DNA of 6,173 bases from Thermoleophilia bacterium. GTDB taxonomy: Bacteria; Actinomycetota; Thermoleophilia; Gaiellales; Gaiellaceae. The stretch spans positions 1 to 6,173 of the forward strand of contig JACVSB010000112.1 of assembly GCA_014534155.1 (NCBI GenBank), written 5' to 3'. A model generated the notes under the pieces. The model made no database searches. It saw nothing but the letters and a program-made list of their open reading frames with translations, and was not told where the DNA came from. Shown piece by piece: positions 1-5,121 of the stretch (positions are counted from its first letter, which is position 1; the number at the start of each line of letters is the position of its first letter). Both the position numbers and the translations under genes were made by a program.

Positions 1-996
1 CGCCAGCTTCTCCTCTCGCGCGCACGCGTGCGCGCGAGCGCGGCCGTCGAGCGCCTCGCGGGCCTCCAGGCCCAGTGGGCGCCGTCCCCGTACCTCGCCC
101 TCTGGGCGCGCCTGGACGGGTTCAAGCGGGAGCAGCTCGAGAGGGCGCTGGTACGAGAGTCCGTTCTCAAGGCGACGCTCATGCGCGCGACCCTGCATCT
201 CGTCAGCGCCGCGGACTACCCCCTCTTCGCCGCCGGCGTTCGCGAAGCGGCCACGCTCGCACGCACGCGCGGCGTCGACCCTCCGCCCGCCGAGACCGTC
301 GCGGCGGCGGTCGAGCTCGCGCGACGGAAAGGACGAGTGACGAGGCGCGAGCTTCTCTCCCTCCTCGGCTACGAGCGGCCGCCCGCGCCGACTCACGATC
401 CTCGACCACAGCGCCAGCTCCAGTGGCTTCTCGTTCTCGCCCAGCTCGAGCAGGCGCCCGAAGCAGCGCGCTGGTCTCCGCCGCGCGTGACGCCCTTCCG
501 GCGAGTCGAGCTCCCGCTCGCCGAACCGGAGGTCGGTCGCGTCCACCTCGCGCGGCGCTACCTGGCGGCGTACGGGCCGGCGTCCAGAGCCGACCTCGCG
601 TGCTGGAGCCGCGTGCCTCTGCGCGACCTCGATCCGGCGCTCTCCTCGCTTCGCCTGCGCCACTTCCGCGACGAGGGCGGACGCGATCTCGTCGATCTCC
701 CGGGCGCGCCGATCGCCGCGCCGCGGACCGCCACGCCCGTTCGCTTCCTGCCGCGCTGGGACGAGCTCTTGCTCGCCTACGACCGGCGCGAGCGCGTCCT
801 CCCGGAGCGCTTCCGGCGGACCGTGATCGCGCCCAACGGGGACGTGCTGGACACCTTCCTCGTGGACGGGTTCGTCGCGGGCAGCTGGCGGCGTGAGAAC
901 GGCCGGGTCGTCGCCGAGCCGTTCGAGCCGCTTCCGCTCGCCGCCCGCCGCGACGTCGAGGACGAGGCGCGCCGCCTGGCGGCCTTCCTCGGTTAG
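1..996 (+). CDS. Winged-helix HTH_42 / AlkZ-like DNA glycosylase, 5' end missing
   Basis: Probable DNA glycosylase of the HTH_42 (AlkZ/YcaQ) family, whose studied members excise alkylated bases or unhook interstrand crosslinks. The frame is open from base 1 to the TAG at 994-996 (331 codons). A GTG lies at base 28, but the nine codons before it (RQLLLSRAR) fit the family's N-terminal helix, so the true start is probably a short way upstream of the window. The family's catalytic Gln-x-Gln/Asp motif appears as QAQ at bases 67-75 (window residues 23-25), the QxQ form found in AlkZ of the azinomycin producer Streptomyces sahachiroi. Other family-like stretches are LMRATLHLV (near residue 60), FLPRWDELLLAYDRR (near 250-264) and a C-terminal VDGFVAGSWRRE (near 289-300). 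The next gene, an AP endonuclease, starts 9 bases after the stop, which supports a repair role. Family call is firm; substrate is unknown. It could also be a non-catalytic DNA-binding homologue. Confidence 0.82.
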   Translation, partial: RQLLLSRARVRASAAVERLAGLQAQWAPSPYLALWARLDGFKREQLERALVRESVLKATLMRATLHLVSAADYPLFAAGVREAATLARTRGVDPPPAETVAAAVELARRKGRVTRRELLSLLGYERPPAPTHDPRPQRQLQWLLVLAQLEQAPEAARWSPPRVTPFRRVELPLAEPEVGRVHLARRYLAAYGPASRADLACWSRVPLRDLDPALSSLRLRHFRDEGGRDLVDLPGAPIAAPRTATPVRFLPRWDELLLAYDRRERVLPERFRRTVIAPNGDVLDTFLVDGFVAGSWRRENGRVVAEPFEPLPLAARRDVEDEARRLAAFLG

Positions 997-1005
997 CGTG
1001 CTCGC

Positions 1006-1869
1006 GTGCTGCTGGGAGCGCACGTCTCCACGGCCGGTGGGATCCACACCGCGATCGACCGCGTGGAGGCGCTGGAGGCCGACGCGGTGCAGGTCTTCAC
1101 GCAGAGCCCGCGGACGTGGCGCGCGACGAAGCACGAGCCGGAGGCGATCGAGCGGTTCCGGGAGCGGCGCGCGCAGGCGGAGATCGGCGCTGTCCTCTGC
1201 CACGCCGTCTACCTGATCAACCTCGCCTCCCCCGACGACGAGATCTACGAGAAGTCGGTCGCAGCCCTCCTCGGCACGGTCGACGTCGCGCGCGCGATAG
1301 ACGCCGACGGCGTCGTCCTCCACGTCGGCTCGCACCTCGGCGCGGGGCTCGACGCGGGGCTCGCCCGCGTGGTCGCCGCCCTGGAGCTCGCGCTCGAGCG
1401 GTGCGGGGATGCGACGTGGCTCCTGATCGAGAACTCGGCGGGCGCCGGCGGAACGATCGGACGCTCGCCGGCCGAGCTCGCCCTCCTCGTCGCTCGCCTC
1501 GGGCGCCCTCCCCGCCTTGGCGTCTGCCTCGACAGCTGCCACCTCTGGGTCTCGGGGGTCGACGTGACCGCTCCGGAGGTCTTCGCTGCCACGATCGCGG
1601 AGCTGGACGAGCTCATCGGCCTCGATCGCCTGCGGGCGCTCCACGTAAACGACGCGCGGGACGAGCGCGGCTCGAACCGCGACCGGCACGCGAACATCGG
1701 CGAAGGCGTCCTCGGCGATCGGCTCTCGGTCTTCCTGGCGGATCCCAGGCTCCAGGGCCTTCCGGCCGTCCTGGAGGTGCCGGGAAAGGACGGCAAGGGG
1801 CCCGATGCCGACGAGATCAGGAAGCTCCGGGAGCTGCACGCCCGCGCACTCGCCGGCGCGGCGCGCTAA
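1006..1869 (+). CDS. nfo: Deoxyribonuclease IV (endonuclease IV, AP endonuclease)
   Basis: Zinc-dependent AP endonuclease that cuts the DNA backbone 5' of abasic sites and cleans blocked 3' ends in base excision repair; it acts in the cytoplasm. The 287-residue length is normal for the family. The start LLGAHVSTAGGI and the TIM-barrel motifs are typical. All nine metal ligands known from E. coli Nfo can be placed: H66, H106, E142 (IENSAG), D176 and H179 (CLDSCHLW), H213 (LHVND), D226 and H228 (DRHANIGEG) and E257 (LEVPG). The GTG start at 1006 is the only usable one; the frame has no other start codon between it and the upstream gene. It begins 9 bases after the AlkZ-like gene, with no clear Shine-Dalgarno sequence, so it is probably co-transcribed and translationally coupled. 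It ends convergently with the cysteine-rich gene, 39 bases away. Confidence 0.96.
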   Translation: MLLGAHVSTAGGIHTAIDRVEALEADAVQVFTQSPRTWRATKHEPEAIERFRERRAQAEIGAVLCHAVYLINLASPDDEIYEKSVAALLGTVDVARAIDADGVVLHVGSHLGAGLDAGLARVVAALELALERCGDATWLLIENSAGAGGTIGRSPAELALLVARLGRPPRLGVCLDSCHLWVSGVDVTAPEVFAATIAELDELIGLDRLRALHVNDARDERGSNRDRHANIGEGVLGDRLSVFLADPRLQGLPAVLEVPGKDGKGPDADEIRKLRELHARALAGAAR

Positions 1870-1871
1870 GA

Positions 1872-1898
1872 GCTCCGCTGACCGCGCCCTCGCGGAGC
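1872..1898 (+). terminator. Hairpin after nfo, possible terminator
   Basis: A perfect 7-bp inverted repeat (GCTCCGC at 1872-1878, GCGGAGC at 1892-1898) with a 13-base loop begins three bases after the nfo stop, between convergent genes. No T-tract follows. A second perfect 7-bp hairpin (CGGAGGC 1914-1920, GCCTCCG 1927-1933, 6-base loop) lies just beyond, inside the end of the opposite gene. Short GC stems are common by chance in DNA this GC-rich, so a terminator role is only suggested by position. Confidence 0.3.
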
Positions 1899-1908
1899 GA
1901 CCCGGACT

Positions 1909-2322
1909 CTAGTCGGAGGCCGCTCCGCCTCCGGTAACGCGAAACGAGGGCGTCCCCTCGGGGAGCTCGAGGAACTCCGGGTTCACGCAGCCGAGCTCGC
2001 CCGTCCGGTTCTCGTAGCAGGTCGAGACCTCCGCGCGGCACATCGGCAGCGGCTGTCGCCGCGCCTTGACGGCCCCGAATCCCGACGCCGCCCCCTGCGC
2101 CCTCGTGAGGAGCTCGAGGTCGATCTCGACTCCGTACACCTTCTGCATGCAGCCGACGAACGTCCGCCCGTGTTCCTCGTAGGCGTAGAGGAAGGGGCAG
2201 GCGCCCTCGACGCACGCGGCCGGGTAGACGACCTTGTCGCAATGGACGTCGCAGCGACGGCATTCCGTCTCGTCCTGCGGCCGAAGCGGCAGGTCGGAGA
2301 CGACGGGGAGGCGCCGTTGCAT
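1909..2322 (-). CDS. Nine-cysteine small protein of unknown function
   Basis: I do not recognise this 137-residue protein and give it no function. It has nine cysteines in two groups. The first (C21, C24, C28, C37, C42, C58) opens with CRRCDVHC and runs through VVYPAACVEGACPFLYAYEE to FVGC. The second is C95, C102 and C112, in PMCRAE, STCYEN and LGCVNPEF. No signal peptide or membrane segment is visible, so a cytoplasmic metal or iron-sulfur binding protein is a fair inference. CxxCxxxC is the reverse spacing of the radical-SAM motif, and there is no barrel, so it is not that family. I chose the ATG at 2322. An in-frame TTG at 2358 would add 12 residues, but it falls inside a promoter-like -35 box and has no good ribosome site. 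Codon use matches its neighbours. It follows the HAD gene on the same strand after a 104-base gap and appears to have its own promoter. Confidence 0.72.
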   Translation of the reverse strand: MQRRLPVVSDLPLRPQDETECRRCDVHCDKVVYPAACVEGACPFLYAYEEHGRTFVGCMQKVYGVEIDLELLTRAQGAASGFGAVKARRQPLPMCRAEVSTCYENRTGELGCVNPEFLELPEGTPSFRVTGGGAASD

Positions 2323-2329
2323 CGTGTGG

Positions 2330-2358
2330 ATTCTGGGGAAAGGCCGGCATCTGCGCAA
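2330..2358 (-). promoter_or_regulatory. Candidate promoter of the cysteine-rich gene
   Basis: Read on the minus strand, TTGCGC (2358-2353) is followed by a 17-base spacer and CAGAAT (2335-2330, four of six matches to TATAAT). The ATG at 2322 comes 7 bases later. This spacing would put the transcription start at or next to the ATG, giving a leaderless mRNA, and it agrees with the absence of a Shine-Dalgarno sequence. Found by eye only. Confidence 0.4.
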
Positions 2359-2374
2359 GCCTCGACGGGGGGAT

Positions 2375-2412
2375 CACCTTGTGCTGGCGCTGCTGCAGCG
2401 TTGCCAGTGGTG
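2375..2412 (-). terminator. Imperfect hairpin downstream of the HAD gene
   Basis: An inverted repeat lies 15 bases past the HAD stop on the minus strand. CTGG-CGCTG (2384-2392) pairs with CAGCG (2396-2400) and CCAG (2404-2407) around a 3-base loop with a small bulge. Outer CACC (2375-2378) can pair with GGTG (2409-2412). There is no U-tract. Its place between the HAD gene and the separate promoter of the next gene fits a terminator, but this is tentative. Confidence 0.3.
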
Positions 2413-2426
2413 GCGCGCAGGCGCGT

Positions 2427-3152
2427 CTACGCCTCCCCGATCAGCCGGCGTGCGATGTCGAGCACGTCCATGGGCGTGAACGCCTGGAAGTCCGGGTCGG
2501 CCCCGCGTTCGTCGCCGTCCACGCGAAACCAGAGCGCCTGCGCCGTCCGCATCCCGAGCTCCCCGGCGCCGCGAATGTCGGCGTAGCGGCTGTCGCCCAC
2601 GAAGAGCGTGCGCTCCGCCGGGGTATCGAGCGCGACGAGAGCGGTCTCGAAGATCCGTGGGTGGGGCTTGCGAACGCCGACTTCTGACGAGAAGACCGCT
2701 GTCTCGAGGCGCTCCGCCAACCCCATCCGCTCGAGGTCGCGGCGAAGGAGCCAGCCGGGGTCGAAGGCGTTCGAGACGAGGCCGACGCGAAGGCCGCGCT
2801 CGCGGAGCGAGTCGAGGAGCGCATGCGACTCCGCGCCCATCCGGCGCGCGGGCACCCACGCCTCGTGCTCCGCCTCGAGGAAGCGTGCGAGCGCCTCGTC
2901 GTCGATCTCGACCCCGAAGCGGGCGAGCACGCGCCGCACGATCCCGGGGTACTCCACCTCCTCCAGCGTGCCCGGCTCGAGGACGAGCGGCAGGTACGAG
3001 TCCCGGAAATGGGCCGCCGCCTCGTCCGGCGCCGGGAGCCGATCGCGTCCCGCCGCGGCCAGCCCGGCCGCCCATCCAGCCTCGAGGAGCTCCTCGTCGT
3101 AGCGGAAGTGAAAGAGGGTGTCGCCCCAGTCGAAGAGGACGGCGTCGATCAC
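2427..3152 (-). CDS. HAD-superfamily hydrolase with a C1-type cap
   Basis: Predicted cytoplasmic hydrolase of the haloacid dehalogenase superfamily, most of which remove phosphate from small molecules; the substrate cannot be read from sequence. The 241 residues carry the four HAD motifs. Motif I is LFDWGDTLF, with nucleophile D8. Motif II is LVSNAF (S127, N128). Motif III is VRKPHPRIF (K162). Motif IV is VGDSRYAD (D187, D192). A helical cap, about residues 15-105, sits between motifs I and II. The odd point is motif I: the usual second Asp two residues after the nucleophile is Gly (G10), with Asp at the next place (D11). The GTG at 3152 is chosen because it comes two codons before the first beta strand. 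The frame stays open far upstream, but that part is antisense to the antiporter and resembles no protein. It is divergent from the antiporter gene and has no Shine-Dalgarno sequence. Confidence 0.9.
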   Translation of the reverse strand: MIDAVLFDWGDTLFHFRYDEELLEAGWAAGLAAAGRDRLPAPDEAAAHFRDSYLPLVLEPGTLEEVEYPGIVRRVLARFGVEIDDEALARFLEAEHEAWVPARRMGAESHALLDSLRERGLRVGLVSNAFDPGWLLRRDLERMGLAERLETAVFSSEVGVRKPHPRIFETALVALDTPAERTLFVGDSRYADIRGAGELGMRTAQALWFRVDGDERGADPDFQAFTPMDVLDIARRLIGEA

Positions 3153-3160
3153 CGGGCGAG

Positions 3161-3190
3161 AGGGTAGGGTGCGCGCGCCTTGGTCCGCAA
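3161..3190 (-). promoter_or_regulatory. Candidate promoter of the HAD gene, overlapping the antiporter's
   Basis: On the minus strand TTGCGG (3190-3185), an 18-base spacer and TACCCT (3166-3161, fitting the TANNNT form of actinobacterial -10 boxes) precede the GTG at 3152 by 8 bases. This would give a leaderless mRNA. The -35 box lies inside the first codons of the divergent antiporter gene. Confidence 0.38.
3165..3170 (+). promoter_or_regulatory. Candidate -10 box of the antiporter gene
   Basis: TAGGGT fits TANNNT and ends 9 bases before the TTG start at 3180, consistent with a leaderless or nearly leaderless transcript. It shares its TA (3165-3166) with the opposite-strand TACCCT. No convincing -35 is seen 16-18 bases upstream, which is inside the HAD gene. 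An alternative reading of the same G-rich bases is a weak, rather distant Shine-Dalgarno sequence. Confidence 0.33.
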
Positions 3191-4220
3191 CGCGCTCTTC
3201 GCCCTGCTCGCGCTCGGGCCGGCGGCAGTGGTGGTCGACAGAGCGACGGACGCGAGCGGTCTCACGCTCTTCATCCTCGCCGCGGCCGCACTGGTCCCCC
3301 TCGCGTGGCTGATCGGCGAGGCGACCGAGCACGCGGCGAGGCATACGGGGCCCGGGATCGGGGGCTTCCTGAACGCAACCTTCGGGAACGCCCCCGAGCT
3401 GATCATCGCGCTCGTCGCGGTCGACGCCCGCCTGACGGAGGTCGTGCGCGGGTCGCTCACCGGGAGCGTCGTCGGCAACCTCCTCCTCGTGCTCGGCTTC
3501 TCGCTCATCTTCGGCGGGCGCGGCGAGCTCGATCGGGGCTCGACGCTCACGTCCTTCGCGCTCGTCTCCGTCGCGGTGCTCCTCTTCCTCGTCCCCGCAA
3601 TCCCGGCCCTCGACGGCGATCCCGACAGGAGGTCGCTCGCGGTCCTCTCGCTCCCCGTCTCGGCCGTCTTGCTCGCGCTCTACCTTGTCGTCACCTGGGT
3701 CGCGCTCCGGCGCCATCGCCGGCTGCACGTCTCGGACGTGCCCGACGAGATCGAAGCGTGGTCACTCCCGGTCGCCCTCGCGGTCCTGGGAGTCGCGACG
3801 GCCGTGACGGCGCTCGTCGCGGAGACACTCGTCCATTCCCTCGAGGCGTTCGCCGAGGAGCTCGGCTTGACGGACTTCTTCGTCGCTGCGGTGATCGTGG
3901 CGATCGTCGGCAACGCGGCCGAGCACGGCGGGGCGGTCGTCGTGGCCCATCGCGGCCAGCTGAAGCTCGCGGCCGAGATCGCGCTCGCCTCGAGCGCGCA
4001 GGTCGCGGTCTTCCTCATCCCCGCCGTCGCCCTCTTCTCCTGGGCGATCCACCCGCTCTCTCTTGCCTTCCGCCCAGTCGAGCTGGGCGTGGTCGCGGGA
4101 GCCGTGGCGGTTCCCGCGCTCGTCCTTTGGGGCGGCCGCTCGAGCCGCCTCCGCGGCTTCCTTCTCGTGACGGCGTACGGTGCTGCGGCGGCGGCTTTCT
4201 TCCTCGCCGGCGAGCGGTAG
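3180..4220 (+). CDS. CAX-family Ca2+/H+ (cation/proton) antiporter
   Basis: Integral membrane antiporter of the Ca2+/cation exchanger superfamily, CAX branch (bacterial ChaA/YfkE-like), which exports Ca2+ or other cations in exchange for protons. The 346 residues are hydrophobic throughout, with about 11 membrane segments in two homologous halves. Both ion-binding repeats are plain: GPGIGGFLNATFGNAPELII (57-76, key acidic E73) and VIVAIVGNAAEHGGAVVVA (238-256, key acidic E248). A short charged linker (about 178-193, RHRRLHVSDVPDEIEA) separates the halves. The TTG at 3180 keeps the whole first membrane helix and follows an in-frame TAG at 3165. The GTG at 3228 would remove most of that helix, so TTG is preferred. 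It is divergent from the HAD gene; its stop sits in the loop of a hairpin. Family call is strong. Ca2+ as the main substrate is inference, and Na+ or K+ is possible. Confidence 0.93.
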   Translation: MVRNALFALLALGPAAVVVDRATDASGLTLFILAAAALVPLAWLIGEATEHAARHTGPGIGGFLNATFGNAPELIIALVAVDARLTEVVRGSLTGSVVGNLLLVLGFSLIFGGRGELDRGSTLTSFALVSVAVLLFLVPAIPALDGDPDRRSLAVLSLPVSAVLLALYLVVTWVALRRHRRLHVSDVPDEIEAWSLPVALAVLGVATAVTALVAETLVHSLEAFAEELGLTDFFVAAVIVAIVGNAAEHGGAVVVAHRGQLKLAAEIALASSAQVAVFLIPAVALFSWAIHPLSLAFRPVELGVVAGAVAVPALVLWGGRSSRLRGFLLVTAYGAAAAAFFLAGER

Positions 4221-4246
4221 GGGGGCGCCGTTCCCTCGCCAGCGAG
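4203..4246 (+). terminator. Hairpin spanning the antiporter stop codon
   Basis: CTCGCCGGCGAG (4203-4214) pairs with CTCGCCAGCGAG (4235-4246) at 11 of 12 positions, leaving a 20-base loop that holds the TAG stop. Each arm is itself a perfect or near-perfect palindrome, so cruciform or two-hairpin forms are also possible. TTGTGGTGGTT follows, which is only partly T-rich. It could end the antiporter transcript or separate it from the ABC operon. Confidence 0.38.
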
Positions 4247-4276
4247 TTGTGGTGGTTCGGTTACCCGCACGTTAAG
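4247..4276 (+). promoter_or_regulatory. Weak candidate promoter for the ABC operon
   Basis: The 127-base gap before the ABC genes has a relatively AT-rich patch. TTGTGG (4247-4252) and GTTAAG (4271-4276) are separated by 18 bases. The -10 match is poor (three of six), and TAAGAC at 4273 is an alternative. Some promoter is expected here, because a new operon begins after a possible terminator. The exact boxes are uncertain. Confidence 0.22.
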
Positions 4277-4337
4277 ACTCAGGTTCGCCTCCTTGCCGCT
4301 CTTGCGGGCTCTGGGAGGATGGAGCGAGCCGATCCCG

Positions 4338-4342
4338 GGAGG
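4338..4342 (+). promoter_or_regulatory. Ribosome binding site of the ABC ATPase gene
   Basis: GGAGG within GGGAGGA lies 5 bases before the GTG at 4348. It is the only strong Shine-Dalgarno sequence seen before any start in the window, and it fixes that start codon. Confidence 0.85.
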
Positions 4343-4347
4343 AACCA

Positions 4348-5121
4348 GTGAACGCAACCGCACGTATCGAGCCTCGCACCGCACCCGCCGTCGCCGCCGG
4401 CGTCGTCTCGGCCGCCGACGTCACCCGCCGCTTCGGCGCGGGCGAGACCGCGGTCGACGCCCTTCGCGGGGTCTCCCTGACGATTCAACCCGGCGAGCTG
4501 ATGGCGATCATGGGCCCGTCAGGCTCGGGCAAGTCCACGCTCATGCACATCCTTGCCGGGCTGGACAAGCCGACGTCGGGGAAGGTCGCAATCGCGGGGA
4601 CGCCGATTACGGAGCTGAACGACAACGAGCTCACGAAGCTGCGCCGCACGCACATCGGGTTCATCTTCCAGTTCTTCAACCTGCTCCCGATGCTGACGGC
4701 CGAGGAGAACATCACGCTTCCGCTCCAGCTCGCGGGCGGCAAGCTGGACAAGGCGTGGATCGACGAGGTGATCGGCAAGATCGGGCTGCACGACCGCCGC
4801 TCGCACCGCCCCTCCGAGCTCTCCGGCGGCCAGCAGCAGCGCGTCGCGATCGGCCGCGCCCTCGTCTCGCGGCCGACCGTGATCTTCGCGGACGAGCCAA
4901 CCGGGAACCTCGACTCGAAGACGGGCCAGGAGATCCTCGACGTCCTCCGCGAGTCGGTCGACGCGTACGGACAGACGACGGTCATGGTGACGCACGACGC
5001 GAGCGCGGCCGCAATCGGAGACCGGACGCTCTTCCTCGCGGACGGCCTCATCGTCAAGGAGATGCGCTGCACCGGCGCCGGCGAGATCCTGCGCGCGATG
5101 GAAGAGGTCAGCCGCGCGTGA
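4348..5121 (+). CDS. ABC transporter ATP-binding protein, MacB/LolD type
   Basis: Cytoplasmic ATPase that powers an ABC complex of the MacB/LolD/FtsE class. Such systems act on exported peptides, lipoproteins, antibiotics or cell-wall enzymes rather than nutrients. The 257 residues hold all nucleotide-binding motifs: Walker A GPSGSGKST (56-64), Q-loop Q108 in IFQFFNLLP, signature LSGGQQQR (158-165), Walker B VIFADEP with E183, D-loop NLDS (187-190) and switch H216 (VTHD). FNLLPMLTAEENITLPL and ADEPTGNLDS are typical of this class. About 20 residues, rich in Ala and Pro, precede the usual family start; the strong GGAGG before the GTG at 4348 supports keeping them. The permease start overlaps this stop by 4 bases (GTGA at 5118), indicating one operon with coupled translation. 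The substrate is unknown; no MacA-like adaptor or two-component regulator is in view. Confidence 0.95.
   Translation: MNATARIEPRTAPAVAAGVVSAADVTRRFGAGETAVDALRGVSLTIQPGELMAIMGPSGSGKSTLMHILAGLDKPTSGKVAIAGTPITELNDNELTKLRRTHIGFIFQFFNLLPMLTAEENITLPLQLAGGKLDKAWIDEVIGKIGLHDRRSHRPSELSGGQQQRVAIGRALVSRPTVIFADEPTGNLDSKTGQEILDVLRESVDAYGQTTVMVTHDASAAAIGDRTLFLADGLIVKEMRCTGAGEILRAMEEVSRA

Noticed and set aside
28..996. GTG at base 28 as the start of the winged-helix gene
   Set aside because: The frame is open to base 1 and the codons before 28 fit the family's first helix, so the gene is more likely cut by the window edge.
2238..2262. CRRCDVHC in the cysteine-rich protein as a radical-SAM motif
   Set aside because: Spacing is CxxCxxxC, not CxxxCxxC, and the protein is too short for the radical-SAM barrel.
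1817..2377. A 186-codon minus-strand frame overlapping the cysteine-rich gene
   Set aside because: It is Arg/Gly/Pro-rich, while the alternative frame has an ordered cysteine pattern and balanced composition.
3153..3728. Upstream extension of the HAD frame on the minus strand (433 codons in all)
   Set aside because: The added part is a low-complexity Arg/Glu/Asp-rich translation antisense to the antiporter, and HAD motif I begins right after the GTG at 3152.
4296..4307. CCGC-TCTT-GCGG mini hairpin in the ABC operon leader as a regulatory element
   Set aside because: A 4-bp stem is expected by chance and no riboswitch-like surrounding structure was seen.
2657..4351. A 564-codon open frame on the plus strand
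   Set aside because: It crosses the HAD and antiporter genes, is extremely rich in Arg, Pro and Gly, and has no family motif: a shadow of GC-rich codon use.
3680..4384. A 234-codon minus-strand frame opposite the antiporter
   Set aside because: Its composition is Ala/Thr/Ser/Arg-biased as expected from the antisense of hydrophobic codons, and the plus-strand gene is certain.
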